DNA of 64,000 nucleotides from Rhodoferax sediminis (GTDB lineage: Bacteria > Pseudomonadota > Gammaproteobacteria > Burkholderiales > Burkholderiaceae_C): assembly GCF_006970865.1 (NCBI RefSeq), contig NZ_CP035503.1:633001-697000 (forward strand), read 5' to 3'. Each line of letters opens with the position of its first letter. Position 1 is the first letter of the stretch. Of this stretch, positions 26,403-36,152 are shown in pieces. The notes below the pieces were generated by a model. The model had not been told where the DNA came from. It did not search any database and was given only the letters and a program-made list of their open reading frames with translations. The translations under genes and the position numbers were made by a program.

Positions 26403-27632
26403 ATGTCACTGCGCTATCGGATCGTTGCAGCCTATGTGCTGCTGACCTGCGCAGTCTGCGGGTGCTTTGCCATTGTTGCCTTCCTTGCCCTGCAGGCTGT
26501 CGAGGATCGCGTGATCGATCAGCGTCTGTCGCAAGCAGCGCCAGGGTTGATCGAACGCTATCGGCAGGGCCTCGCAATCACCGAACCAGGCGAGGCAACG
26601 CTCTATCACGGCCGCGACATTCCGCTGGCGCTCACCGGCCTCAAGCCCGGGGTCTACGACACTGTGATCGGCGACAGCGCGCATCAGGCGCTCATAGTCG
26701 ATGACAAAGGCGAACGCTATGCCATCGCGCAAGACGATAGCGACTACGAGCGGATCAAACGCAGTGTCTACGAAGCGCTGGCTGTCGCCGTTCCGGCCTG
26801 TCTGCTGCTGGCAGTGCTCTTGGGTCGCATTACCGCAAGCCGCGTCATTGCGCCCGTCACGGCCCTGGCTGATGCCGTACGGAAGGAGGACATGACAAGC
26901 GAGTTACCCTCTCTGCGGGCCGGCGATGAGATCGGTGTCCTCGCCAGAGCCTTCGCCGCCAGGACGAATGCGCTCGGAACGTTCCTGGCACGCGAGCGCC
27001 TTTTTGCCGGCGACGTGAGCCATGAGTTGCGAACACCGTTGACGGTCATCTTGGGCGCGGCGGAGTTGCTACAGGCACGCCTGCACGGCAAGGACGAACT
27101 GCTGCCAATCGTGGAGCGAGTTCGACGCACCGCGGCGGATACCGCGGACCGTATCGGAGCACTGCTGCTTCTCTCTCGCGCGCCGGAATCCGTCGACGCA
27201 CCGAGGATCGGGTTGATCCCGTTGATCGAGCAGGAGATGGAACGACACCGCCCGCTGCTGGAAGGAAAACCGGTCGAACTTCAGTTCGAATCGTCCGCGG
27301 AAGTGCACGTTTTCGCGCAACCGGAACTCGTGGGTATCGCAGTGGGCAATCTCATTCGCAACGCCTGCCAGTTCACGGAGCAGGGTTGCGTCACTGTACG
27401 GCTGCTGGTCGACGCCCTGGTGGTCGAAGATACCGGCATCGGTATCCCATTAGCCATTCGCGAGCGACTGTTCGAGCGGTTCGTGCGCGGCAGTGCCGAT
27501 CAGCTGACCGGTTCCGGACTGGGACTTGCGATTGTCCGTCGCGTGGCGGACCACCTTGGCTGGCGCGTGTCGGTCGAAGACCGCGAAGGCGGCGGTAGCC
27601 GTTTCATTGTGCTGTTTTCACCGGCGCCTTAA
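26403..27632 (+). CDS. Sensor histidine kinase
   Basis: This 409-aa inner-membrane kinase has two membrane helices (about residues 9-29 and 125-145) bracketing a sensor domain of roughly 95 residues, a HAMP linker, and the HisKA box GDVSHELRTPLT with the phosphorylated histidine at 207. The ATPase domain has the N-box NLIRNACQF, VEDTGIGIP and GSGLGLAIVRR. The signal is not evident: the sensor loop lacks obvious metal-binding histidine or cysteine clusters. Location upstream of the efflux genes suggests envelope metal or stress sensing. Confidence 0.93.
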   Translation: MSLRYRIVAAYVLLTCAVCGCFAIVAFLALQAVEDRVIDQRLSQAAPGLIERYRQGLAITEPGEATLYHGRDIPLALTGLKPGVYDTVIGDSAHQALIVDDKGERYAIAQDDSDYERIKRSVYEALAVAVPACLLLAVLLGRITASRVIAPVTALADAVRKEDMTSELPSLRAGDEIGVLARAFAARTNALGTFLARERLFAGDVSHELRTPLTVILGAAELLQARLHGKDELLPIVERVRRTAADTADRIGALLLLSRAPESVDAPRIGLIPLIEQEMERHRPLLEGKPVELQFESSAEVHVFAQPELVGIAVGNLIRNACQFTEQGCVTVRLLVDALVVEDTGIGIPLAIRERLFERFVRGSADQLTGSGLGLAIVRRVADHLGWRVSVEDREGGGSRFIVLFSPAP

Positions 27633-27787
27633 CGCTTTCATCACGCCATGCTCACGCGAGCTTGACGCGTAATTCGATATCGTTGCAGCCATCATTGAAC
27701 GGCTGTCTCGTGCTTTTCTTTCAACCAACCCTCGAACCACGCTGTATCCCACGACAGCTGGAGTTCGCGTGCGCTGCTCAGTTGCGC

Positions 27788-29191
27788 ATGATGAGCTTGG
27801 TGCCGATGGCAATCGGCCTCTCGCTGACCATCCTGGCCGGTTGTGCGAGCTACCAAGCAAAACCCATCGAGCCGGCCGCACTCGCGCGAAGCTTTGAATC
27901 GCGCAGTCTCGATGACCCGGCGCTGCGACGCTACATCACCGAACATCAAGACCATGAAGCCGGTGTGGGCGAGGCGTGGAATTTAGAAACGCTGACCCTG
28001 GCCGCTTTTTACTACAGCCCGGAACTCGATGTGGCGAGGGCTCGCTGGGAGACGAGCCGGGCCGCGGCGCGCACCGCGCAGCAGCGGCCGAACCCGACGC
28101 TGGTTCTGCCCCTTGGGTACACGACGAACGCACCGGACGGAACGTTGCCTTATCTTTATGGATTGGGGCTAGACATCCCGATCGAAACGGCCGGCAAGCG
28201 AGGGTACCGGCTCGCGCGAGCCAATGAGTTGAGCGATGCCGCGCGGTTGCAAATCGGCGTGGTCGCATGGCAAGTGCGATCGCGCCTGCGCAGCGCCCTG
28301 CTGGACCTTTTCGCGGCCAGCCGCGCATCGGAAATCCTGACGCGACAGGTGGCGGCCCAGGAGCAGATCGTGGCGATGCTGGATCGGCGTTTCACGCTCG
28401 GTGCTGCCTCCACCACCGATGTGAACTCCGCAAAGGTGGCACTGTTGCGCAGCCGAAACGAAGTGGTGCAATCCATGGATCGACAAGGCGCCTCGCGTGC
28501 CGAGGTCGCCAGGGTGATGGGGCTGTCGCTCGGCGCGCTGCGCCAGGTCAACATCGGCTTCGAGGAGTTTGAGCGCACCCCGGCGGAGATTCCGCTTGAC
28601 GACGCGCGACGCAGCGCGGTTCTGAATCGGGTCGACCTGCGGGCCGCATTGGCCCGTTACGAAGCAAGTCAAGCGGCGTTGCAACTCGAGATCGCGCGTC
28701 AGTATCCCGATCTCCATATCGGTATCGGCTATACCGTCGATTCAGGGGCGAATAAATTATCTTCACAGTTTTCCGGCATCGCACTGCCGGTCTTCAACCG
28801 CAATGAGGGGCCGATTGCCGAAGCGGAAGGCCGACGCAAGGAAGCGGCCACGGAAGCGCTAGCGCTTCAGGCTGCAACCATCAACGACATCGACCGAGCG
28901 GTCCAGGCCCATCAATCTGCACTAGCTGCGCTCGACTTGCAGGACAGACTCCTGGCCACCCAGACGCGAGTCTTGCAAAATCTGAGGCGGTCTTTCGATA
29001 CTGGAGAGACAGATCGGCTGACCCTGATCTCTGCGCAGAGCACGCTGGAGACGAGCACGCTGTCTCGTCTGGCCGCGCGCGTGGCGGTTCAGCGCACCAC
29101 CGGCCAGTTGGAGGACGCCATGCAGCAGCCGCTGCAGTTCGGCGCCGGCAACGCGGTACCGGCCGATCTTCTCGCACCAACACCCAAATGA
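27788..29191 (+). CDS. Outer-membrane efflux lipoprotein (TolC/CzcC type)
   Basis: The likely start is one of the two adjacent ATGs at 27788/27791, which lead directly into a lipoprotein signal (VPMAIGLSLTILAGC, lipobox cysteine). The frame is open about 125 nt upstream but without a signal. The mature protein has two repeats of the outer-membrane efflux domain with long helices (LDVARARWETSRAAARTAQ and ALQLEIARQYPDLHIGIG). It forms the outer channel of the tripartite pump and overlaps the adaptor gene by 4 nt. Confidence 0.9.
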   Translation: MMSLVPMAIGLSLTILAGCASYQAKPIEPAALARSFESRSLDDPALRRYITEHQDHEAGVGEAWNLETLTLAAFYYSPELDVARARWETSRAAARTAQQRPNPTLVLPLGYTTNAPDGTLPYLYGLGLDIPIETAGKRGYRLARANELSDAARLQIGVVAWQVRSRLRSALLDLFAASRASEILTRQVAAQEQIVAMLDRRFTLGAASTTDVNSAKVALLRSRNEVVQSMDRQGASRAEVARVMGLSLGALRQVNIGFEEFERTPAEIPLDDARRSAVLNRVDLRAALARYEASQAALQLEIARQYPDLHIGIGYTVDSGANKLSSQFSGIALPVFNRNEGPIAEAEGRRKEAATEALALQAATINDIDRAVQAHQSALAALDLQDRLLATQTRVLQNLRRSFDTGETDRLTLISAQSTLETSTLSRLAARVAVQRTTGQLEDAMQQPLQFGAGNAVPADLLAPTPK

Positions 29192-30258
29192 AGCGGTTCA
29201 CTGTTGTCATCGCTCTGGTTGTTGGCCTCCTGGTTGCCGCGGCGGCTGGCTACGTCATTAGGGGCTACACGCAAGCTCGTGCGGCAAGCTCGGCAACGCC
29301 CGCCAGTGCCCCGCAAAGCGTGACCAAGGTGAACGGCGCCACCGTCGTGACGGTCGATCCCGCGACCCAGCAACACAGCGGCATCCGCACGCAGCAGCTC
29401 TCCTCGGCGCTTTATCGCAGCGAGGTGGTGGCCTCGGCCATGGTGCTGGACCTGCAGCCGCTTATTGACTTGCGCGTGCGCTACGCGGCAGCGCAGGCAG
29501 AGCGGGCAGCGACGGCCGCCCAGGCTGAGGTCGCGCGTCACGAGTTCGACCGCACCGGGGCGCTCTTCCGGGACAACCAGAACATGTCCCTGAAGGCCTA
29601 CCAAGCCGCCGAGGCAACCTACCGGGCGGAGCTGGCCCGAGCCGAAGCAGCGATGGCAACCGAAAACAACCTTCGAGGCAGCTTGCGCACCCAGTTCGGG
29701 GATTCGCTGGCGCAGTGGGCGATGGATCCACGATCCGCTGCGTTCCAGCGTCTGTTGAACCGTCAGGACATCTTGCTGCGTGTATCGGTCCCCTCGGGCT
29801 TCGTTGGCGCGCCGCCCAGCAAGATCGATGTGTCAGGCGTCGACAACCGGCGCCAGCCAGCCGAACTCGTCGCGCGCGCCGCACAGAGCGATCCGGCAGT
29901 GCCGGGGGATGCCTTCGTTTACCGGTCGGCGATCACGGCAACCGGCCCTATCGCCGCGGGAACGCGGGTCAGCGCCTTCCTGCCTGCGCCAGCGACTCGC
30001 GCCGAGATCGGCGTTGTCGTTCCCGCCGACGCATTGATCTGGTACGGCGGGCAGCCATGGGCTTACGTGAAGACGGCGCCAGATCGGTTTGCCCGCACAC
30101 CGGTCTCCATCAGCGCCCCCGCCAACGGGGGGTATTTCGTCACGCAACCCATTCAACAGGGTGCGCAAGTCGTGATTCAAGGCGCCCAATTGCTGCTGTC
30201 CGAAGAACTCAAGCCTCGCGCGAGCGGTAGCGCGTGCAAGGATCCAGAGTGCGACTGA
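29188..30258 (+). CDS. RND efflux periplasmic adaptor (membrane fusion protein)
   Basis: This 356-aa adaptor bridges the RND pump and the outer channel. It has an N-terminal signal-anchor (VVIALVVGLLVAAAAGYVI), a helical hairpin with SLKAYQAAEATYRAELARAEA, and a beta-barrel and C-terminal membrane-proximal region. It is shorter than CusB/CzcB and lacks an obvious histidine-rich metal-binding N-terminus. It ends in a cysteine-containing tail (GSACKDPECD) that may bind metal. Confidence 0.85.
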   Translation: MKRFTVVIALVVGLLVAAAAGYVIRGYTQARAASSATPASAPQSVTKVNGATVVTVDPATQQHSGIRTQQLSSALYRSEVVASAMVLDLQPLIDLRVRYAAAQAERAATAAQAEVARHEFDRTGALFRDNQNMSLKAYQAAEATYRAELARAEAAMATENNLRGSLRTQFGDSLAQWAMDPRSAAFQRLLNRQDILLRVSVPSGFVGAPPSKIDVSGVDNRRQPAELVARAAQSDPAVPGDAFVYRSAITATGPIAAGTRVSAFLPAPATRAEIGVVVPADALIWYGGQPWAYVKTAPDRFARTPVSISAPANGGYFVTQPIQQGAQVVIQGAQLLLSEELKPRASGSACKDPECD

Positions 30259-30306
30259 TATGACCAAGCGGCGGCAGAACAAGTGCCTGCACGCGCACGA
30301 CTTTCC

Positions 30307-33300
30307 ATGCTGACCTCGCTCGTTCGGACCGCGATTCGCTTGCGCGGGGTGGTCATCGCCCTGTCGTGCCTTCTCGCCGGCTACGGCTTCTACGTGCTGT
30401 TCCAATCGCGTCTGGATGTTTTCCCGGAGTTTGCGCCCCCTTTGGCAATCGTCCACACGCAAGCCCCGGGCCTGTCGAGCGAGCAGGTGGAGACGCTGGT
30501 TACCCAGCCAATCGAGAATTCGCTGGGCGGCACGCTCGGCCTGCAGACCATGCAGTCCAAATCGCTGCAAGCGCTCTCGGTGGTAAGCCTCACGTTTGAT
30601 GCGGGCACCGACATCTATCGGGCGCGGCAGCTGGTGGCTGAGCGCCTTGGCAATGTGGCTGGGGCGCTGCCGCCGGGAGTCAAGCCGCCGGCGCTGCTGC
30701 CACTGACATCCTCGACGGGCGTGGCGATGGTCATCGGCCTCACATCGCGAGAGCAGCCATCGATGGTGCTGCGCGATGCCGCGCAGTGGACCGTGAAGCC
30801 ACGCCTGCTCGGCGTTCCGGGCGTGGCCGACGTGATCATCTTCGGCGGCGATGTGCGTCAGTTCCAGATCGAGGTGGATCCTCAGAAGCTGCTCGCCTAT
30901 GGGCTACAAGTCTCGGACGTACTCGAAGCCGCACGTCGATCCACCGGCGTGCGCGGCGGCGGCTATGTGGAGAGCGCGAATCAACGCATCGTCGTTCATT
31001 CGGAAGGCCAGATCACGTCCGTTGAGGAACTGGCACAAGCCGTCGTCGCCGAGCGCGGTGGTGTCAGCGTTCATCTGGGGGACGTCGCGCGGGTCGCGAT
31101 CGGCGCCGCTCCCGTCGTCGGCGGCGCCTCGATCGGCGATCAGCCTGGCCTGATGATGGTGATCGAGAGCCAGTACGGGGCCGATCCGATGTTGGCCACC
31201 GAAGCGGTTGAACGTGTGCTCTCTGAGCTCAAGCCGGCACTTGACGTCCAGCACATCGTGCTGCACCCGGATATCTTTCGGCCAGCCGATTTCATCACCG
31301 CCTCCATCGATCATCTGCGCACGGCGCTCCTGATGGGCGGCGCCATGGTCGTCGCTGTGCTCTTTCTATTCCTCCTGGACGTACGCACGGCCTTCATTTC
31401 AGCGACCGCGATTCCGCTTTCGCTGCTTACGGCAGTCGTGGTGTTGCACCACCTCGGCGTCAGTCTGAACACCATGACGCTCGGCGGCCTCGCGATCGCT
31501 CTCGGCGAAGTGGTGGACGACGCCATCGTCGATGTGGAGAACATCTTCAGAAGGCTGCGTGAGAACCAGGCACTGTCAACCCCTTTGGCGCCAGCGCGGG
31601 TAGTGCTGAAGGCATCCGTCGAGGTGCGTGGTGCCGTCGTGTTTGCGACCTTCATCGTCGCACTCATCTTCCTTCCAGTGCTCACCTTGTCGGGCGTGGC
31701 CGGCAAGCTGTTTGCGCCACTCGGAATTGCCTACATCCTTGCCATCCTCGCCTCGCTTGGTGTCGCCCTGACGGTAACACCGGCCCTTGCGTACATTCTT
31801 CTGACTCGCAGGCCACTGCAGGAAAGGGAGCCTCGCCTGATCGGTGCGCTGAAGGCGCGCTATGGCCTGGTGCTGACGGCCGTGGAGCATCGCCCCAAAG
31901 TTCTGATTGCCGCCCTTGCGATCCTTTGCATGCTGGCGCTCGCAATCATCCCGTTCTTCAGCACGAGCTTCATTCCTGACCTGAAAGAGGGCCACTACAC
32001 AGTGCACATGGCCACTGCACCAGGAACTTCGCTAACCGAGTCGATGCGCATTGGACGCGAAGTATCGGTCGCATTGGCCAAGATTCCAGGCGTGCGTCTT
32101 GTGGCGCAACGAGCCGGCCGCGCCGAGGATGTCGTCGACCCGGTCGGTGTGAACATCAGCGAGTTCGAGGTGGCGCTCAAGCCGATGTCTGGTGCCGGAC
32201 AGGAACGCGCGCGATCCGACGTAATCGCCACCTTGGCACGTTTCCCTGGACTGACAACCTCGGCGAACACCTTCCTGAAGGAGCGAATCGACGAGACGAT
32301 CTCCGGCTACACCGCACCGGTCATCGTCAATGTCTTCGGCGACGACCTCGACGTTCTGGACAGCAAGGCGCAGGAGATCGCGCAGGTGCTCGGCGGCATC
32401 CCTGGCGCCATCGGCGTGACGGTGCAATCGCCCCCGGGCACCCCGCAAATGGTCGTGCGTCTGCGTGCGCAGCAGTTGAGCCGGTTCGGATTTCGTTCCG
32501 TGGATGTGCTCGAGGCGATACAGACGGCGTTCGAGGGCGTCGCAGTTGCCCAGGTATTCCAGGGAACCAGGGCCTATGACGTCACCGTGAGGCTGGGCGC
32601 GGGCGTGCACGGCGACCCCGCCGGCGTGGGCGCGCTGTTGCTGCGCAATCCGCAAGGGCTGGTGATGCCGCTTCGCGAGCTGGCCGATATTCGGCAATCC
32701 GATGGTCGTTATCAGATCCAGCACCGGGGCGGGCAACGTCTGCAGACGGTCACCACCAACGTTACCGGGCGCGCGGTGGGCGACTTCGTCAAGGTGGCAC
32801 AGGCGCAGATTGCGAGCAAGGTCGCTTTTCCGCGCGGCACCTATGCGGTGTTCGCCGGCGAGGCGCAGGCGCAGGCCCAGTCGCGGCACGATCTGCTGGT
32901 CAATACCGGCATCGCGGCCGTTGCAATCGTTCTGCTGCTGTTCGTCGCGCTGCGCAGCACGCGCGGGCTGATGCTCGTGCTGGTCAACCTGCCTTTCGCC
33001 CTGGTCGGGGGCGTTTTGACGGTGCTGCTCACCGGAGGCAACCTGACCTTGGGGTCATTGGTCGGCTTCGTCACGCTGTTCGGGATCACGCTGCGCAATT
33101 CGATCATGCTCGTTTCGCATTACGAGCATTTGGTGCATTCCGAAGGCATGCTGTGGGGACTGGAAGCCGCCCGGCGGGGAGCTTCGGAGCGCCTGATCCC
33201 AATCTTGATGACCGCCCTCGTGACAGCGCTCGGCCTGCTTCCATTGGCGCTGTCCAGCGCAGAGCCGGGCAACGAAATCGAGGGACCCATGGCCATCGTC

Positions 33301-33396
33301 ATCCTGGGAGGCCTCGTGACCTCGACTGTTCTGAACCTGCTGGCGTTGCCCGTTTTGGCGGCACGTTTTGGTCGCTTCAACAAGAAGCCGGTGTAA
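30307..33396 (+). CDS. RND efflux permease of the CzcA/CusA family
   Basis: The inner-membrane proton-driven pump is 1029 aa from the ATG at 30307, chosen because MLTSLVRTAIRLRG begins the first helix; an ATG 24 nt earlier is in frame. It has the TM4 motif EVVDDAIVDVENIFRR with two adjacent acidic residues for proton relay, and two duplicated halves with periplasmic porter domains. The TM4 sequence differs from the classical CusA and CzcA versions, so the substrate (monovalent or divalent metal, or another cation) cannot be fixed from sequence. Confidence 0.88.
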   Translation: MLTSLVRTAIRLRGVVIALSCLLAGYGFYVLFQSRLDVFPEFAPPLAIVHTQAPGLSSEQVETLVTQPIENSLGGTLGLQTMQSKSLQALSVVSLTFDAGTDIYRARQLVAERLGNVAGALPPGVKPPALLPLTSSTGVAMVIGLTSREQPSMVLRDAAQWTVKPRLLGVPGVADVIIFGGDVRQFQIEVDPQKLLAYGLQVSDVLEAARRSTGVRGGGYVESANQRIVVHSEGQITSVEELAQAVVAERGGVSVHLGDVARVAIGAAPVVGGASIGDQPGLMMVIESQYGADPMLATEAVERVLSELKPALDVQHIVLHPDIFRPADFITASIDHLRTALLMGGAMVVAVLFLFLLDVRTAFISATAIPLSLLTAVVVLHHLGVSLNTMTLGGLAIALGEVVDDAIVDVENIFRRLRENQALSTPLAPARVVLKASVEVRGAVVFATFIVALIFLPVLTLSGVAGKLFAPLGIAYILAILASLGVALTVTPALAYILLTRRPLQEREPRLIGALKARYGLVLTAVEHRPKVLIAALAILCMLALAIIPFFSTSFIPDLKEGHYTVHMATAPGTSLTESMRIGREVSVALAKIPGVRLVAQRAGRAEDVVDPVGVNISEFEVALKPMSGAGQERARSDVIATLARFPGLTTSANTFLKERIDETISGYTAPVIVNVFGDDLDVLDSKAQEIAQVLGGIPGAIGVTVQSPPGTPQMVVRLRAQQLSRFGFRSVDVLEAIQTAFEGVAVAQVFQGTRAYDVTVRLGAGVHGDPAGVGALLLRNPQGLVMPLRELADIRQSDGRYQIQHRGGQRLQTVTTNVTGRAVGDFVKVAQAQIASKVAFPRGTYAVFAGEAQAQAQSRHDLLVNTGIAAVAIVLLLFVALRSTRGLMLVLVNLPFALVGGVLTVLLTGGNLTLGSLVGFVTLFGITLRNSIMLVSHYEHLVHSEGMLWGLEAARRGASERLIPILMTALVTALGLLPLALSSAEPGNEIEGPMAIVILGGLVTSTVLNLLALPVLAARFGRFNKKPV

Positions 33397-33528
33397 TGCT
33401 TAGTGCCAATGATCACGACAACTTCGGCGGCCTGGAAGAGCTGGCCCCGGAAATCTGAGCAGGCCGATAGGTGTGGAAACTGCTCGGCGCTCGATTTTTT
33501 GGCTGCCTACACGTCAAACCCGTTCGGG

Positions 33529-33993
33529 CTACCTCATCCAGCGCTGCCGCAGCAGGTGGTCAAGGGACCAGGCGCCAGCACCCCGGCACAGCAGCACCAG
33601 CAGCATCGCGGCCCACTGGATATGCGTGGGCCACGCTTGCGGGTAGACGAATATCTCGATGACCGACGTCATGCCCAGCAGGATCAGCGCCACGGGCCGG
33701 GTCGCCAGTCCGAGCACCAGCAGCACCGGCGCGGTCAACTCGATCGAAACCACCATGTAGGCAGCAACTTCCGGGGGCAACAGCGGCACCTTGTACTCGT
33801 CCTGGAACAACGCCACAGCCGTCTCCCAATTGGCCAGCTTGGCCATGGCAGAGTTCCAGAACACCGTGGCCACCGCGAACCGCAGCGGGATGGCGAGAAG
33901 CGAGTAGGGCACCCGGTCGAGCCAGCGCACGAAACGCCCTAGCGGATGGTCAGCCACCGGTTGCGATGTGATGGATGAGGGCGAGTTTTTCAT
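33529..33993 (-). CDS. DoxX-family membrane protein
   Basis: This 154-aa protein from the ATG at 33993 has four hydrophobic helices (about LLAIPLRFAVATVFW, YMVVSIELTAPVLLVLGLA, VALILLGMTSVIEIFV, WAAMLLVLLCRGAGAW). DoxX proteins commonly accompany bufferin operons, probably contributing electrons to the oxidase or to membrane redox balance. It is the last gene of the buf operon and overlaps bufC by 4 nt. Confidence 0.85.
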   Translation of the reverse strand: MKNSPSSITSQPVADHPLGRFVRWLDRVPYSLLAIPLRFAVATVFWNSAMAKLANWETAVALFQDEYKVPLLPPEVAAYMVVSIELTAPVLLVLGLATRPVALILLGMTSVIEIFVYPQAWPTHIQWAAMLLVLLCRGAGAWSLDHLLRQRWMR

Positions 33994-34805
33994 GCGTGAA
34001 TCCTTCGGGGCTGGAGTGCCATCGGTTCGTGCGCCACGCGGCAGTCTGCATAGCAGGCGCGCGCGAGGTGTGCCGCGAGCAGGATGTACGGTTCGGCACA
34101 CGCTGCTTGCGCCAGCGCCGCGCCCAATGGCTGTCCTGCAAACAGCGCTGCGGCAACGCGCCATTCGGGCTCGCTCAAGCGCACGACATCGATGCCGCTC
34201 TTCGCTCGTTGAACCAGCAACCAGACCGGACCGTCTGCAAGGTCGATCGCCGTCATGGCGTCATCGTCACGCTCCAGCACCGCCTGCCAGATCGCGTCGG
34301 CCGGGAACCCGCAGCGCAGCAGTTGGGCCGCAGGATGCGGCTCGAAGCGCAGGTCTTCGAGCTCGGCTTCGCTCAAAGTCGCCAGGCGCGCGATCTCGAG
34401 CGGTTCGGCGTCGGCCGCGTGCAGCACGAGGTTGACCGTCCATTCGAGCCGGGCCAGGTCCGGCAGGTAAGGCACCGATGACGCCTGCGCGAGCCTTGCG
34501 AGGAATTCAGGGAAATCCGCGCCATACGCATCCAGCCAGGCACTGCGTGGCGGGGCCTCGGCCGCGAACAGGCGCGCCGCGCCCTCAAAGAATTCCGGGC
34601 CGACCACATGCTGCACGGCTGGATAGGCCAGGCGAAGTGCCGTCACCAGCACGCCGGCCGAGGTGTTGCGGTAGATGCCGAGCCGCTCTGCCGGGTCCAA
34701 TCCTTTGTTGATGATGAGGGCGAACGCATCCCCGTCCACGCCGTCAAGCATGCTCCGTTGAATGGCGTGTTGAAGTTCAAGTAGCGTCGGCGCGGGCGGC
34801 TTCAT
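33990..34805 (-). CDS. bufC: BufC-type partner protein (DUF2063)
   Basis: This 271-aa protein starts at the ATG at 34805, inside the end of bufB. It carries the DUF2063 features LLELQHAIQRSMLDG, ERLGIYRNTSAGVLVTALRLAYPAV and WLDAYGADFPEFLA. In bufferin and related systems this partner helps the multinuclear iron oxidase bind or recognise the precursor. The strand order bufA-bufB-bufC-doxX is the canonical one. No membrane segment is present. Confidence 0.85.
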   Translation of the reverse strand: MKPPAPTLLELQHAIQRSMLDGVDGDAFALIINKGLDPAERLGIYRNTSAGVLVTALRLAYPAVQHVVGPEFFEGAARLFAAEAPPRSAWLDAYGADFPEFLARLAQASSVPYLPDLARLEWTVNLVLHAADAEPLEIARLATLSEAELEDLRFEPHPAAQLLRCGFPADAIWQAVLERDDDAMTAIDLADGPVWLLVQRAKSGIDVVRLSEPEWRVAAALFAGQPLGAALAQAACAEPYILLAAHLARACYADCRVAHEPMALQPRRIHA

Positions 34806-35667
34806 GGCGGTGTCCCTCGAGAATGGACTCGGCAATGGCGGCTTCCTCCATCAGGACCTCGAGTGCAGGCACATTGGTATCCCACTCGATCAAGGTCGGA
34901 ATCGGCCCGAAGCGCGCGAGGGCCTCGCGATACAGCGCCCAGACCTTTGGTGCGACGCGCGAGCCATGGTCGTCGATGCGCAGCGTTTTCCCCTGTCCGA
35001 GTTCGCGGATGCTGTGTCCGGCAAGATGGATTTCGCCGATGGCCGCCGGCGGCAGGGCGGCAAGGTAGGTTCGCGCATCCCAGCCGTGATTGCAGGCGCT
35101 CACAAAGATGTTGTTGACGTCACACAGAATGCCGCAGCCGGTGCGCTGCGCGACCTGGGTCAGGAACTCCCACTCGGGAAGGGTCGAGTGCCGGAACTGC
35201 AAATAGGTTGACGGGTTTTCGATCAGGATGCGCCGCTTCAGATAAGCCTGAACCTGGTCGACATGGCGGCAGACGATGGCCAACGCCTCTTCGGTCAGCG
35301 GCAGCGGCAGCAGGTCGGCCAAATACGTGCCGCCGGTGACGCTCCACGATAAATGCTCGGAAATCAGGCCGGGTTCGACCCGGTCGACGACATCGCGAAG
35401 CCGCCCGAGATGAGCGCTGTCGAGCCCGTCGGCACTGCCCAGCGACAGACCGACGCCGTGCAGCGAGACGGGATAGTCGCGGCGAATCGCATCCAGATAC
35501 CGGGGTACGATGCCACCGCCCATGTAATTTTCGGTGTGCACCTCGAACCACGCAACATCGGGACGCGTCTCGGCGACTGGTTGATGGTGCCGAAAGCGCA
35601 GCCCGATGCCGGCCTTCACCGGGATCGGGCCCGGCGCATCCCGCAGTATTACTATAGAAGCGTTCAT
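34777..35667 (-). CDS. bufB: Multinuclear non-heme iron oxidase BufB (DUF692/MNIO)
   Basis: This 296-aa TIM-barrel enzyme of the MNIO family oxidises cysteines of the BufA precursor to thiooxazole-type heterocycles. Family motifs seen: AGIGLRFRHHQP, WFEVHTENYMGGG, SLHGVGLSLGSADGL, ISEHLSWS, LIENPSTYLQF, CGILCDVNNIFVSACNHG, EIHLAGHS and LIEWDTNVP. Several of these carry the iron-binding His, Glu and Asp. The ATG at 35667 is taken as the start, although a TTG overlapping the bufA stop (35685) is possible. It overlaps bufC. Confidence 0.92.
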   Translation of the reverse strand: MNASIVILRDAPGPIPVKAGIGLRFRHHQPVAETRPDVAWFEVHTENYMGGGIVPRYLDAIRRDYPVSLHGVGLSLGSADGLDSAHLGRLRDVVDRVEPGLISEHLSWSVTGGTYLADLLPLPLTEEALAIVCRHVDQVQAYLKRRILIENPSTYLQFRHSTLPEWEFLTQVAQRTGCGILCDVNNIFVSACNHGWDARTYLAALPPAAIGEIHLAGHSIRELGQGKTLRIDDHGSRVAPKVWALYREALARFGPIPTLIEWDTNVPALEVLMEEAAIAESILEGHRHEAARADAT

Positions 35668-35681
35668 GCGCCGGTGTCCGC

Positions 35682-36002
35682 TCAACTAGCCTGAAGCTTG
35701 CCGCCCTGGATCTTGCTGCAGTCACCTGCGGGTAGCATCACGAAGGACTTCACATCGCGCGCCTGCGTGGCTTGGCCAGCACACGAATGTGCCCCTTCCG
35801 CGCAGTCGTTTTTCGCCACGGCATTGATGCCGTAGCACTTTTCCAGCTTGTTTTGCGTCATCCGCATCATGTTGTCCTTGACGATCTGTGGCGCGTTGCT
35901 CATATCCTTCATGCCCTGCGCCTGCCCCGGAAATGCCAGGAAGGCGAGCGCGAGACCGACCGTCGCAGACAGCGTCGAAGCTGCCAAACCCTGTTTGCTC
36001 AT
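35682..36002 (-). CDS. bufA: Bufferin precursor BufA1 (DUF2282), copper-binding RiPP
   Basis: This 106-aa secreted protein starts at ATG 36002 with a TTTTAGGAGAATCCCAA ribosome-binding site. A signal peptide (GLALAFLAFPGQAQ) is followed by a core with four cysteines in the family pattern EKCYGIN, KNDCAEG, HSCAGQ and GDCSKI. In characterised bufferins two of these cysteines are converted by BufB, giving a peptide that buffers copper in the periplasm. The promoter matches the SigF consensus (see 36069..36094), and the sigma gene is divergent. Confidence 0.9.
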   Translation of the reverse strand: MSKQGLAASTLSATVGLALAFLAFPGQAQGMKDMSNAPQIVKDNMMRMTQNKLEKCYGINAVAKNDCAEGAHSCAGQATQARDVKSFVMLPAGDCSKIQGGKLQAS

Positions 36003-36068
36003 TTGGGATTCTCCTAAAAGTAGTAGAGGTAGATTCACGGGTCACAGGATTGCAACCCCGTCATAAAA

Positions 36069-36094
36069 TTCGACTGCCGGCGACCAAAGGTTAC
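36069..36094 (-). promoter_or_regulatory. SigF-type promoter of the buf operon
   Basis: The minus strand reads GTAACC, exactly 16 nt, then CGAA. This equals the promoter signature GTAACC-N16-CGAA known for SigF of Caulobacter crescentus, whose regulon includes the bufferin genes. It lies about 67 nt upstream of the bufA ATG, inside the 150-bp divergent region shared with the sigma gene. Confidence 0.8.
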
Positions 36095-36152
36095 ACAGCG
36101 CGAAAAATTTATTTATTCGAAATTGCCCCCAACCCCAGTGCAAAATTCGATC

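Noticed and set aside
36080..36104. Second SigF-type promoter on the plus strand for sigF (GCGACC-N15-CGAA)
   Set aside because: Both the -35 box and the spacer deviate from the consensus, unlike the perfect site on the minus strand.
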